From Streptomyces griseocarneus (lineage in GTDB: Bacteria; Actinomycetota; Actinomycetes; Streptomycetales; Streptomycetaceae), in the NCBI RefSeq assembly GCF_014655595.1, contig NZ_BNBL01000011.1, forward strand, positions 208,755-272,036: a stretch of 63,282 nucleotides of DNA. The letters are read 5' to 3'. Positions 42,318 through 50,664 of this stretch are shown here, piece after piece. The translations under genes were made by a program, and so were the position numbers. Below the pieces are notes generated by a model that saw only the letters and a program-made list of their open reading frames with translations, did no database searches and was not told the origin of the DNA. How positions within the stretch are numbered: position 1 is the stretch's first letter; each line of letters begins with the position of its first letter.

Positions 42318-43069
42318 TGACACCACCACAGCGAGTGGCCCTGGTGACGGGCGCGGGCAGCGGCATCTGCGCGGAGGTCGCGCGCGGCCTGGCCGGCCGG
42401 AACATGCGGCTCGTCCTGCTGGACAAGGACCCCGAGGCGGTGCACCGCCTCGCGGACGAGCTCGGTGACCGGCTGGCGTGCGACCCCCTGGTCGTCGACG
42501 TGACCGACACGCGGGCGCTGGAGTCCGCCATCGCCTCGTTGCCGGACGACCGCAGGCCCGGCGTCCTGGTGAACGGCGTGGGCGGCGACACCCGGGGGCG
42601 CCCACTGACCGAATTGACCGAGGCCGACCTCCAGACGGCCGTCGCGCACAACCTGAGCAGCGTGTTCAACACGACCAGGCTCTGCGCGCCGGCGATGATC
42701 GAGGCGGGCTGGGGCCGCATCGTCAATCTGGCGTCGGTCGCGGGCCGCACCTACACCCGTTTCAGCAACGCCGCGTACGTCGCGGCGAAGGCGGGCGTCA
42801 TCGGGTTCACCAAGCAGTGCGCCTTCGAACTGGCCCCGCACGGCATCACCGTGAACGCGGTCGCCCACGGGGCCATCGGCACCGAACGCATCCGCCTGGC
42901 CTGGCAGGACAAGCCCGCGCAGTGGATGGCCGACAGGGTCGGCCACATCCCGGCCGGCCGGTTCGGCACCGTGGCGGAAGCCGCGGGCATCGTCTGTCAC
43001 CTCTGCGACGAGGACTCCGGGTACACCACCGGCGCGGTCGTCGACGTCAACGGCGGACTGCACATCTGA
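42317..43069 (+). CDS. borD: Short-chain dehydrogenase/reductase with altered cofactor motif
   Basis: SDR of 250 residues with catalytic Tyr154 and Lys158 (YVAAK) and the Ser of LASVAG. The nucleotide-binding turn reads TGAGSGIC, so the last Gly of the usual TGxxxGxG is Cys18, and the NNAG block is NGVG. The protein is otherwise full length with an intact C-terminal end (GAVVDVNGG), so it is probably active with an unusual cofactor pocket. The nearest well-known relatives are FabG-like reductases. It sits in the starter operon, coupled to the enolase gene by a 1-nt overlap, and should perform a redox step on a starter precursor. Confidence 0.78.
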   Translation: MTPPQRVALVTGAGSGICAEVARGLAGRNMRLVLLDKDPEAVHRLADELGDRLACDPLVVDVTDTRALESAIASLPDDRRPGVLVNGVGGDTRGRPLTELTEADLQTAVAHNLSSVFNTTRLCAPAMIEAGWGRIVNLASVAGRTYTRFSNAAYVAAKAGVIGFTKQCAFELAPHGITVNAVAHGAIGTERIRLAWQDKPAQWMADRVGHIPAGRFGTVAEAAGIVCHLCDEDSGYTTGAVVDVNGGLHI

Positions 43070-43096
43070 GGAACGAGAACGGAGAGCTGGACATCG

Positions 43097-43921
43097 ATGA
43101 GCCTGGAACTCACCGACCGCGTCATCGTGGTCACCGGGGCCGGCAGCGGCATCGGACGGGCGGCGGCCCGGCTGTTCGCGCGGCTCGGCGCGCGCGTCGT
43201 CCTGGCGGGCCGCACCGAGGAGACCCTGCGGGAGGCGGCCGCCGGCCTGCCCCCGGAGAACCACCTCGTGGCGCCCTGCGACGTCGCCGATCCCGAGCGG
43301 GTGGACGCCCTCGTGGCCGACACGATCGCCCGGTTCGGCCGGCTGGACGGGGCGTTCAACAACGCGGGCACCTTCGGCGCGTTCGGCCCGCTGCACGAGG
43401 ACACCCCCGCCAACTTCGACAGCGTCGTCGCCACCAACCTCCGCGGGGTGTGGGCGTGCGTGCGCGGCCAGACCCGGGCCATGCTGGCCACGGGCGGCGG
43501 CTCCATCGTGAACTGCGCGTCGGTGGCCGGGCACATCGGCCACGCCCAGAGCCCGGTGTATTCGGCGACCAAGCACGCCGTCATCGGCCTGAGCAAGTCG
43601 GCGGCGCTGCAGTACGCGGGCGACGGCATCCGGGTCAACGTGGTCAGCCCCGGATCCACCGACACGCCCATGCTCCGCGACCTCTACGCCGACCCCGACG
43701 CCCTGGCCCTGCGAGCCCGCCGGGCCCCGCTGGGCCGGCTCGGCACCTGCGAGGAGGTGGCCAACGCGGCCGCCTGGCTGATCAGTCCGCTGTCCGGATA
43801 CGTCACGGGGCAGACGATCGTCGTCGACGGCGGCGTCACGGCCGGCTCGGCCGTACCCCGGAGCGACCGCCCCGGCGAGCGTCCCGGCGATCGCTTGGGG
43901 GAAGGGGCAGGCCGCTCGTAG
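43097..43921 (+). CDS. borC: Short-chain dehydrogenase/reductase
   Basis: Classical SDR of 274 residues: TGAGSGIGRA cofactor turn, NNAG, the Ser of NCASVAG, and Tyr155/Lys159 (YSATK). The last 25 or so residues (SDRPGERPGDRLGEGAGRS) form a charged low-complexity tail not normal for the family; the fold should end near IVVDGG. It lies 27 nt after the preceding SDR and is the last gene of the starter operon. Two SDRs together suggest two redox steps, or oxidation and re-reduction, in making the cyclopentane dicarboxylate. It faces the next gene convergently across only 27 nt. Confidence 0.8.
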   Translation: MSLELTDRVIVVTGAGSGIGRAAARLFARLGARVVLAGRTEETLREAAAGLPPENHLVAPCDVADPERVDALVADTIARFGRLDGAFNNAGTFGAFGPLHEDTPANFDSVVATNLRGVWACVRGQTRAMLATGGGSIVNCASVAGHIGHAQSPVYSATKHAVIGLSKSAALQYAGDGIRVNVVSPGSTDTPMLRDLYADPDALALRARRAPLGRLGTCEEVANAAAWLISPLSGYVTGQTIVVDGGVTAGSAVPRSDRPGERPGDRLGEGAGRS

Positions 43922-43948
43922 CCGCGCTCTGCCCGCCCGTGCTGCCGC

Positions 43949-44743
43949 TCAGTCGCGCGGGCGGACGTGGAGGTCCAGGCCGTTCGTCCCCGGTGCCTCC
44001 ACGTCCGGCAGCAGCCGCATGTCGTGGTCGTAGTCGCCGCCGACGAGCGAACGGAAGGGGACCGGCTCGTCCGTGAAGAGCCGGTCGAGCCGGCGCCCGT
44101 ACTCCCGCTTCGCCGCCTCGACCCGCTCCTCCGGCAGGTCGTTCGCGCCGTACACCGCGAACGGTTCGAGCGGCGCCATGCCGGTGAACCAGAACAGGCC
44201 GTGCTGCACCGGATGGAGGACGTCCGCCAGCCGCCCGTGGATGCCCCGGTCGGAGAACGCCGACTCCCGGGCACCGGCCGTCACCGACACCAGCGCGCGC
44301 CGCCCCGCCAGGGCGCCCTCGGCATAGGGCGGAGGGACCGCCGGGCCGTAGCCGAAGCCGGCGGTGAACACCCGGTCGACCCAGCCCTTCAGGATCGCGG
44401 GCATCGAGAACCACCACATCGGGAACTGCAGGATCACCGCGTCCGACCAGCGCACCTTCTCCTGCTCGGCCGAGACGTCGGCCGACAGCCGGCCGTCCAG
44501 CGTGGCCCGTTCGGAGGCGGCCATCACCGACAGCCGCCGGTCCCCGGGGTGGTCGGGGAAGTCGTCGGCGTCCACCGCCGCCTTCCACTTCATCGCATAG
44601 AGGTCGGACACCCGCACCTCGTGTCCTGCCGCACGCAGGTGCTCGACCGCGAAGGCGGTCAGGTTGGCGTTGAGCGAACGGGGCTCCGGGTGGGCGCTGA
44701 CGACGAGGATCTTCTTCTGCTGCCGCGACGTGGTTTCGGTCAT
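43949..44743 (-). CDS. NAD(P)H dehydrogenase (quinone), flavodoxin-like fold
   Basis: Protein of 264 residues of the NQO/MdaB family: N-terminal flavodoxin-like phosphate loop (SAHPEPRSLNANL), the FPMWWFSMPAILKGWVDRVF block (FMN/FAD and substrate site), and a tail longer than usual. It should carry out two-electron reduction of quinone-like compounds in the cytoplasm. It is divergent from the adjacent XRE regulator with 82 nt between them, a common Streptomyces pairing in which the regulator controls the oxidoreductase. By position it could be the gene called borB in S. parvulus, but I do not remember that well enough to name it. A role in borrelidin synthesis is not shown. Confidence 0.8.
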   Translation of the reverse strand: MTETTSRQQKKILVVSAHPEPRSLNANLTAFAVEHLRAAGHEVRVSDLYAMKWKAAVDADDFPDHPGDRRLSVMAASERATLDGRLSADVSAEQEKVRWSDAVILQFPMWWFSMPAILKGWVDRVFTAGFGYGPAVPPPYAEGALAGRRALVSVTAGARESAFSDRGIHGRLADVLHPVQHGLFWFTGMAPLEPFAVYGANDLPEERVEAAKREYGRRLDRLFTDEPVPFRSLVGGDYDHDMRLLPDVEAPGTNGLDLHVRPRD

Positions 44744-44825
44744 GACGCCACGTTCTCCCGGGCGCGGCCGGGCAGCCAGCACCCTGTTGTTCCTGGTACT
44801 GCGAGGGCCACCCATACTTGAGCGC

Positions 44826-45725
44826 ATGAGCGGCGTGATCAAGGACGTGAGCAGCGACGGAATCGACGGGGTCGGTGACACCCGGCGGGCGCTCGGCGGT
44901 TTCCTGCGCGCCCGCCGGGGGCGCGTCGCTCCGGAGCACGTCGGGCTCGCCGGAGGCCGGCGCCGGCGGGTGCGCGGGCTGCGCCGCGAGGAGCTGGCCC
45001 AGCTCGCGGGGATCAGCGTGGACTACTACGTACGCCTCGAGCAGGGCCGGGCCACCCAGCCGTCCCTCGAGGTGCTCGACGCGCTCGCCAAGGCGCTCGG
45101 CCTCGACACGGCGGAGCGCGATCACCTCACCACCCTGGCCTGCGGCAGGCGCGCCCCCGCACCCCGGGCCCGGGTCAGCCCCCTGCTGCGGCGGCTCCTG
45201 GACTCCATGACCCGCATGCCGGCCTTCGCGACCGACCACCGCCTCGACGTGGTGGCCTGGAACAGCCTGGGCGCCGAACTGACCGGCGGCCTGGACGACC
45301 CCGAGCGCCGCGACCGGAACAACGCCAGGTACCTCTTCCTCGACCCCGCCTCCCGGCTCGTCCACCCGGACTGGGAGGACAGGGCCAGGGAGGCCGTGGG
45401 GCAGCTGAGGGTCGCCACGGGGCGCTACCCCGACGACGCGGAACTGGCCGAGCTCGTCACCGAACTGGTCGCGCTCAGCGCCGAGTTCCGCGAGATCTGG
45501 GACAGCGGCGAGGTCGTGACGTGCGCGGCGGGACGGAAGCGGCTGCGTCACCCGGAGGCCGGGCTGCTCACCCTGGACTTCGAGACGCTGCACGTGCCGG
45601 CGGCCCCGGGCGAGACGGGGCTGTTGGTGCACGTGTTCAGCGCCGAGGAGGGCAGCCGGGAGGCCGTCGCCCTCGCCGGGCTGGCCATGACCCTGACGGA
45701 GACGCCCGAGCCGCGCGCGGGGTGA
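44826..45725 (+). CDS. XRE-family regulator with MmyB-like sensor domain
   Basis: Protein of 299 residues: an N-terminal helix-turn-helix (about 45-95, RREELAQLAGISVDYYVRLE), then a C-terminal MmyB-type ligand-binding domain recognisable by FATDHRLDVVAWN and the EIWDSGEV segment. Such proteins are one-component regulators that often control a divergent oxidoreductase gene, which is exactly the arrangement here. The ATG at 44826 was chosen because the reading frame before it overlaps the divergent gene and is not codon-like. CATACT at 44812-44817 could be a -10 box for a near-leaderless transcript, but no good -35 accompanies it. Confidence 0.82.
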   Translation: MSGVIKDVSSDGIDGVGDTRRALGGFLRARRGRVAPEHVGLAGGRRRRVRGLRREELAQLAGISVDYYVRLEQGRATQPSLEVLDALAKALGLDTAERDHLTTLACGRRAPAPRARVSPLLRRLLDSMTRMPAFATDHRLDVVAWNSLGAELTGGLDDPERRDRNNARYLFLDPASRLVHPDWEDRAREAVGQLRVATGRYPDDAELAELVTELVALSAEFREIWDSGEVVTCAAGRKRLRHPEAGLLTLDFETLHVPAAPGETGLLVHVFSAEEGSREAVALAGLAMTLTETPEPRAG

Positions 45726-45798
45726 CCGGGGGCGGCCCCGGGGGAGAACGGTTCGACCTGTCACAGGCCCGGAACGCCGCCGTCCAGGACGGCGGGAG

Positions 45799-46461
45799 TC
45801 ATCCGGCGTCAGGACCGTCGGGGGCGGCCCGGCGGCGGACCTGGTCCTCCTGGGCGAGCCGTCGCAGCAGTTCGAGCATGGGGCCGGAGAGAGCGAGGAC
45901 GATGACCGCCTGTTCGGCCAGGGCCGGTGAGTCGTCGAAGGCGGCCGCGCGCTCGAGGTCCAGGCGGGCGATGGAATGGGCCAGCTCCGCGTAGGCGACG
46001 AGCCTTTCCGGCCGGTAGTCCGCGTCGAGCCGCCTGAGCTCCCTCAGCGCCGTCGTCAGCCCCCGGAAGTGGGGGGAGGTGCTGGGGACCTGCCAGTCCA
46101 TGGCCGCGATCAGGCCCGCCACGTCCGCTTCCGCGGCCGATTCGGCGGCCGCGTCCCGGTCGGCGTCCCCGGCCGAGGCCGCCGTGACGGGCACGGGCAG
46201 GGCGTAGCTGATCGCCTCGAGGGTCTTGTCGGTGCTCTCGGCCTGGTCGACCGCCGCCAGGACGTCGCGGGTGGCGGCGATGGACAGCCCGCCCAGGGTG
46301 GTCAGCGCCTTGATCAGCCGCAGCCGCTGGACGTGCTCCTCCCCGTACTCGGCCAGCGTCGCGGCCGTCGCCCTTCCGGCGGGCAGCAGGTCTTCCCGCC
46401 GGAAGTACTTGATGCTGGCGACCGGCACGCCGGTCCTGCGGCTGAGCTCCGAGATCTTCAT
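45799..46461 (-). CDS. MerR-family transcriptional regulator
   Basis: Protein of 220 residues. Residues 1-70 are a typical MerR winged HTH (MKISELSRRTGVPVASIKYF, then RLIKALTTLGGLSI). The C-terminal domain is helical, unrelated to the metal-binding MerR tails, and has no paired Cys, so a small-molecule or drug-type signal is more likely than a metal. It is divergent from the membrane-protein gene at 46,595, and the 133-nt gap holds a perfect nested palindrome that I take as its operator. GAGG lies about 11 nt before the ATG. Confidence 0.85.
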   Translation of the reverse strand: MKISELSRRTGVPVASIKYFRREDLLPAGRATAATLAEYGEEHVQRLRLIKALTTLGGLSIAATRDVLAAVDQAESTDKTLEAISYALPVPVTAASAGDADRDAAAESAAEADVAGLIAAMDWQVPSTSPHFRGLTTALRELRRLDADYRPERLVAYAELAHSIARLDLERAAAFDDSPALAEQAVIVLALSGPMLELLRRLAQEDQVRRRAAPDGPDAG

Positions 46462-46524
46462 ACGGCGTCCTCGCTGATGGTGCGGCCGGACATCCGCCGC
46501 CGGTGACGACTGGACACCCTAAGA

Positions 46525-46564
46525 AGATACTGCCACTATCCAGTACTGGATACCCAAAGTATCT
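46525..46564. promoter_or_regulatory. Nested perfect palindrome, probable MerR-regulator operator
   Basis: A central 16-bp perfect palindrome, TATCCAGTACTGGATA (46537-46552), is flanked at exactly 5 nt on each side by the perfect pair AGATACT (46525-46531) and AGTATCT (46558-46564). The whole 40-bp element is therefore symmetric about 46544.5. It stands in an A+T-rich island between the divergent regulator and membrane-protein genes, where both promoters must lie. Confidence 0.8.
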
Positions 46565-46594
46565 AGCTACTCTATGTAACCATCCGGAGCAGTC

Positions 46595-47935
46595 ATGCCT
46601 TCCCCTCAGCCTCCCTCCGCGCTCCGCAGCCCGCGGCTGTGGATCGGATCGGGCCTCATCCTCGCCGTGGTCTCCACCCTGTTCGCCCTGCTCTATGTGG
46701 GTGGCAACGTGAACCCCAAGGGCAACCTTCGCGACCTGCCCGTCGCCCTGGTCAACAGCGACCGCGGCGCCGACACGGGCGGCAAGCACGTCAACCTCGG
46801 CGACCAGGTCGTCTCGGGCATCAAGAAGAACGCCGCGAACAACCACAGCATCGACTGGCAGGTCCTCAGCCGGAAGGAAGCCGACAAGCGGCTGGGTCAG
46901 GGCAAGGTCTTCGGCGCGCTCGTCGTGCCGAAGGACTTCACCGCCGCGGTGTCGGGGCTGACCAGCCCGCAGCAGAAGCAGGCCGCCCGGCCGACCCTGA
47001 CGGTGCTGACCAACCAGTCGGCCGGCAGCATCGGCTCCTCCATGGCCAGCCAGGCGACCCAGAAGGCCGCCCACGCCGCCTCGGCCCAGATCGGCAAGGA
47101 ACTCCTCAGCCGTGCGAACAAGCAGGGGGCCCGGCTCGCCCCGGCCGCCCAGCTGATGCTCGCCGACCCCGCGGCCGTGGAGATCGCCGACGGCCACCCG
47201 GTCGGCTCGCACAGCGCCATGGGCCTGAGCGCCTTCTACTACGCACTGGTCCTGGTCGTCTGCGGCATGCTCGGCGCCAACGCGATCAGCTCGCAGGTCG
47301 ACACCGCCCTCGGCTACGTGCACACCGACTTCGGGCCCTTCCGCCAGCGCATGCCCGTGCAGCACACCAGCCGGGTGCGCACGCTGGCCATCGGCACCGT
47401 CCTGATGCTCGGCCTCTCGGTCGTCATGGGTTCGCTCGTCCAGGTGGCCACCGTCGGCATCCTCGACATGGACGCCTCCCACCTCGGTCTGCTGTGGGTC
47501 TACTCCGTGGCCACCATCGCGGTCGTCGGCGTGAGCGCCCTGGCGCTGCTCGCCGCCTTCGGCACGCCCGGCATGCTGCTCTCGGCCATCATCTTCGTCG
47601 CCATGGCCGTCCCCTCCTCCGGAGCGACCGTCCCGCTGCAGGCACTGCCCGACTTCTTCCGCGCGCTCGGTGAATTCGAGCCGCTCCGGCAGATCACCGG
47701 GGGCCTGCGCTCCATCCTCTACTACGACGCCCAGGCCGACGCCGGCCTCGCCCGCGCCTGGGTCTCCATGGGCATCGCCCTGGCCGTCTCCGTCGTCTTC
47801 GGCTTCGGCGTCACCCGCCTCTACGACCGCAAGGGCCTGCACCGCATCCCCCGTCCCACCGACACCGACGAGTCCGCCGACTCCGACGAGTCCGACAAGG
47901 CCGCCGAGTCCGCACCGGCACCGGCATCGGCCTGA
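46595..47935 (+). CDS. Membrane protein of the YhgE/Pip or ABC-2 permease-like type
   Basis: Protein of 446 residues: one N-terminal membrane segment (about 17-37), a large extracytoplasmic domain (about 38-205), then five more hydrophobic segments (about 207-229, 265-290, 297-320, 322-340, 395-415) and an acidic Asp/Glu/Ser-rich cytoplasmic tail. This is the layout of YhgE/Pip-like proteins and ABC-2 permeases with a long first loop (VALVNSDRGADTGG is typical). No ATPase gene is adjacent, so an exporter function is uncertain. It has a GGAG site 8 nt before the ATG. It is probably controlled by the divergent MerR regulator through the nested palindrome, and it ends at a strong terminator. Confidence 0.75.
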   Translation: MPSPQPPSALRSPRLWIGSGLILAVVSTLFALLYVGGNVNPKGNLRDLPVALVNSDRGADTGGKHVNLGDQVVSGIKKNAANNHSIDWQVLSRKEADKRLGQGKVFGALVVPKDFTAAVSGLTSPQQKQAARPTLTVLTNQSAGSIGSSMASQATQKAAHAASAQIGKELLSRANKQGARLAPAAQLMLADPAAVEIADGHPVGSHSAMGLSAFYYALVLVVCGMLGANAISSQVDTALGYVHTDFGPFRQRMPVQHTSRVRTLAIGTVLMLGLSVVMGSLVQVATVGILDMDASHLGLLWVYSVATIAVVGVSALALLAAFGTPGMLLSAIIFVAMAVPSSGATVPLQALPDFFRALGEFEPLRQITGGLRSILYYDAQADAGLARAWVSMGIALAVSVVFGFGVTRLYDRKGLHRIPRPTDTDESADSDESDKAAESAPAPASA

Positions 47936-47953
47936 GGGGCGTAGCAACACCAG

Positions 47954-47995
47954 AGCGGCGAGGGCCCGTGCCGGTCGGCACGGGCCCTCGCCGCT
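47954..47995. terminator. Bidirectional hairpin terminator
   Basis: A perfect inverted repeat with 20-nt arms (47954-47973 and 47976-47995) and only GT between them; allowing a 4-nt loop, the stem is 19 bp and very G+C-rich. It lies between the convergent membrane-protein and SGNH-hydrolase genes and should end both transcripts. There is no U-tract, as is usual in Streptomyces. Confidence 0.88.
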
Positions 47996-48010
47996 CGCTC
48001 ATTTCCGGCC

Positions 48011-48961
48011 TCAGCGGCTGAGGGCCTCGAGGTGCCGGTACAGCGCCTGGTGCCCTTCGGCGGTGGGATGCAGGCCGTCGACGAACAGTTCGGCGCTGTC
48101 GCGCAGCGGCTCCCACATGTCGAGGAAGTCGACGTAGTTCTCGGCGCACCAGGCCTGTATGGACTCCCGCAGGTCCAGCGCCCGCGCCCGGGTGAAGCGC
48201 AGGCCCCCGTAGTCGCCGGTGCGTGCTTCGTCCAGCCACGCCGGTCCCGCGACGACGAGTCGCGCGTTGTGGCTCAGGGCCGTGGCGGCCAGCGAGCCGA
48301 GGTTGTCCGCGAGGTGCGCCAGCCCGTCGCGGGGGGCCTGTGACGTGGCGAGGGGCAGGGCCGAGTCGTTGATGCCGGCGGCGACCAGGAGGGTGTCGGG
48401 CAGGCGAGCGGCCAGGAGCGCGGGCGTCTGCTCACTGACACCGGTCAGGGTGCTGCCGGGGATGGCCAGGTTGAAGACCCGGTGTGCGGCCTCGTTCCGG
48501 GCGATGTGAGTGGCCGCCAGGTGCGCCGCCCATCCTCCGCGCGGATCGCAGCGCCCGTAGGCGATGCTGTCGCCCACGATCACGATGCGCTCCGCCGAGC
48601 GCAGCGGCTTCGCGTCCAGGTAGGCCCAGGCGGTCTCCCCCGAGGAGAGGAGCACCCGCCGGCGGGCGTAGTCGTCGACCTCGTAGGCGTCGGCCGCCGC
48701 GAGGTCCTCGTCGCTGAGGCGCAGGACGGCGCCCTCGACCACGGCTCCGTACTCACGCTCCAGAGTCAGGTGCACGTCGAGGCCGCTGGCGTCGATCACG
48801 GACTGGTCGGTGATCGGCAGGGGCCTGGTCGTGTAGCCGGTCAGCGACGCCGCCGAACTGGGCACGGCGTGGCCGAAGAGAGCGGTCTGGACCCGCTCGT
48901 CCATCAGCGTGCCGAAGGAAAACAGGGAGTGGGGACGGGACTCGGTCACCGTGAGCGCCAT
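48011..48961 (-). CDS. AIG2/gamma-glutamylcyclotransferase-like domain fused to SGNH hydrolase
   Basis: Protein of 316 residues with two recognisable parts. Residues about 10-115 resemble the AIG2/GGCT fold (FSFGTLMDERVQTALFG near the start, AAADAYEVDDYARRRV later). Residues about 125-316 are an SGNH/GDSL-type esterase: IVGDSIAYG (catalytic Ser block), AIPGSTL, AAGINDSALP (the oxyanion Asn block) and DGLHPTAEGH (catalytic Asp and His). There is no signal peptide, so it should act in the cytoplasm. GGCT-like proteins handle gamma-glutamyl amines and SGNH enzymes cleave esters, so the fusion may process one small conjugated substrate in two ways. The natural substrate is unknown. Confidence 0.8.
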   Translation of the reverse strand: MALTVTESRPHSLFSFGTLMDERVQTALFGHAVPSSAASLTGYTTRPLPITDQSVIDASGLDVHLTLEREYGAVVEGAVLRLSDEDLAAADAYEVDDYARRRVLLSSGETAWAYLDAKPLRSAERIVIVGDSIAYGRCDPRGGWAAHLAATHIARNEAAHRVFNLAIPGSTLTGVSEQTPALLAARLPDTLLVAAGINDSALPLATSQAPRDGLAHLADNLGSLAATALSHNARLVVAGPAWLDEARTGDYGGLRFTRARALDLRESIQAWCAENYVDFLDMWEPLRDSAELFVDGLHPTAEGHQALYRHLEALSR

Positions 48962-49111
48962 GGCCTTTCTTCAAGGAATGATCACTCCACCCTAATGACC
49001 GAGCCGGGCCGCGGGACAGGCCGGGGAGGCCCACCGCACACCCCTCACCTGCGACGACGCCCCGCCGACCCCACCGGCGCCCTCCCCCGCGCCGGCGGCG
49101 TACGGCGAACG

Positions 49112-49819
49112 TCAGGCCAGGTCGAGCAGCTGCTCGTAGAAGCCGCCGAACCGGCGCCGTTCGTCGACGAGGTGCAGCTCCAGGATCCAGTGGCAGACCC
49201 GTCCCGCGCGGTCGGTGCGGCGCAGGAGGCCGTCGTTGTCGGGCGTGATGTAGGACTGGGCCTTCACGCCCTCGTTGGTCTGGTGCGGGAACTCGCCGAC
49301 GAGGTGCCCCGCGTGCCAGATGCCGATCTCCCAGCCGGCCTCGGCGGCCAGGCGCTCGACCTCGGCGTACAGCTGCTTGCCGGTGATCTCGGGATCGGCC
49401 TCGAACGCGGCGCGCCCGGCGTCGAAGATGCGGGGGAGGTCGCGTACGAGCCGGTGCTTGTCCGGGTCGTCACCGAAGACGTAGGTCCGGCCGAAGTCCG
49501 CCTCGTACTCCTCGAAGATCGGGCCGAAGTCGGCGAAGGCGATGTCGTTCTCGCCGATGAGGCGGTCCGGCGGGTTCTCCTGGTACGGGGCGAGGGTGTT
49601 GGGGCCGGATCGGACGATGCGCTTGTGCCAGTGCTTGGTCGTGCCGAACATCTCGTTCGCCAGGTCCCGGATGCGGTCGCTCGCCTCCCGCTCCCCCACC
49701 CCGGGGGTCACCAGCCCGCGCGCCTCCACCTCGGCGAACAGCGCGATCGCCTTCTCCTGTGCGGCTTCCAGGCCCGCGACGCGTCGGGCCTCGTCGTGCC
49801 CGGGCGGATCCACTGCCAT
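49112..49819 (-). CDS. M24 (creatinase/aminopeptidase-fold) family protein
   Basis: Protein of 235 residues with pita-bread-fold signs: FADFGP and EADFGRTYVFG supply candidate metal-binding Asp residues, GHLVGEFPH a His, and WILELHLVD a Glu. The full protein is only the C-terminal catalytic unit; it lacks the N-terminal domain of Xaa-Pro peptidases. The family includes metallopeptidases and non-peptidase members, so I would not claim a substrate. I started at the ATG at 49819; an upstream frame extension is possible but does not look coding. It stands alone, with 279 nt of unremarkable DNA before it. Confidence 0.78.
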   Translation of the reverse strand: MAVDPPGHDEARRVAGLEAAQEKAIALFAEVEARGLVTPGVGEREASDRIRDLANEMFGTTKHWHKRIVRSGPNTLAPYQENPPDRLIGENDIAFADFGPIFEEYEADFGRTYVFGDDPDKHRLVRDLPRIFDAGRAAFEADPEITGKQLYAEVERLAAEAGWEIGIWHAGHLVGEFPHQTNEGVKAQSYITPDNDGLLRRTDRAGRVCHWILELHLVDERRRFGGFYEQLLDLA

Positions 49820-50098
49820 GTTCGATTCCCCCACTTCACCTGGAACGGTGGTCTGCTCCTCGCGACGGCGGACCGGCCCGCTCGTACGCAGGCGGCCCCG
49901 CCACGCCCACGGGCGCGGAGCCGCCGCCACCGGAAAAACCTTTCATCGGCCACGCGTTCGTCAGCTTAGCCATCCACCGAGCCGCGCATCTGCGTGTCGA
50001 TCACCACACCGTTCCGCGCGGGCGCACGGGAATACGGGACGCCGGCCACCCGCCCGCCCGGCCGGGCGGCTTCCTGTCCTCCGCCCGGTGTCACGTGC

Positions 50099-50506
50099 TC
50101 ACTTGACGTGAATCGTGACCTTCCAGCGGGGGGTCACGTGAGGGCAGGTGTGACCGGGCCTGGCGACGACGCAGCGACGGTGGGCGGTGATGTCGCCGGC
50201 GCCGAGGGCGGAGGCGGTGAAGTCGGCGGAGGCGTCCCCGTTCGATGCGGTACTGCCGCTGTCCCGGCCGAGCACGTCGGGTGCGGACGTCGTGGGCTCG
50301 TCCCACGCCCACTTCTCGCCGTTCCTCGTGACGGCGCGCAGCTGGACCCTGACGCGGTCACCCTGATGAACGGTGACGGAGCGCCCGTTGTCGGCGTTGG
50401 ACAGCGTCGCGATGGCGCGCACCGCCGCCGCGGCATCCGGAAACGCCGCCGGGACGGTCATCGCGGCGGCGAGGGCAGTGGTGGCGAGCAGCGTCCTGCC
50501 GAGCAT
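50099..50506 (-). CDS. Small secreted protein, possibly a chagasin-like (I42) protease inhibitor
   Basis: Protein of 135 residues with a signal peptide of about 28 residues (hydrophobic stretch LLATTALAAAMTVPAAF, cleavage near AAA-VRA). The mature part is beta-rich with the spacing of I42 inhibitors: GDRVRVQL early, WAWDEPTTSAPDVL in the middle, and a final TPRWKVTIHV strand. One Cys pair (CVVARPGHTC) may form a disulfide. The match to chagasin-type proteins is weak, so the safe reading is a secreted beta-sandwich protein of unknown function. Confidence 0.6.
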   Translation of the reverse strand: MLGRTLLATTALAAAMTVPAAFPDAAAAVRAIATLSNADNGRSVTVHQGDRVRVQLRAVTRNGEKWAWDEPTTSAPDVLGRDSGSTASNGDASADFTASALGAGDITAHRRCVVARPGHTCPHVTPRWKVTIHVK

Positions 50507-50631
50507 GAATCGGTCCTCCCCCTGGGACTGACGGCCTGTGCGGCCAGGCTAGGAGCCGACCACAGGCCGGGACACGGCCGATCCGGCTGTTTCACTCGAA
50601 GGGGAGCAGGCCCGCACACGACCACGAAGGC

Positions 50632-50661
50632 CACGGCGGGCCGTCCGGGGCCCGCCGTGGC
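50632..50661. terminator. Hairpin terminator after the alpha/beta hydrolase
   Basis: A perfect 12-bp stem (50632-50643 with 50650-50661) with loop GTCCGG lies immediately beyond the stop of the minus-strand hydrolase gene, extendable by one more pair. It should terminate that transcript. Confidence 0.82.
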
Positions 50662-50664
50662 GGT

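Noticed and set aside
44786..44817. Promoter for the XRE gene (TTGTTC with CATACT)
   Set aside because: The spacing is 20 nt and the -35 is weak, so I did not list it as a feature.
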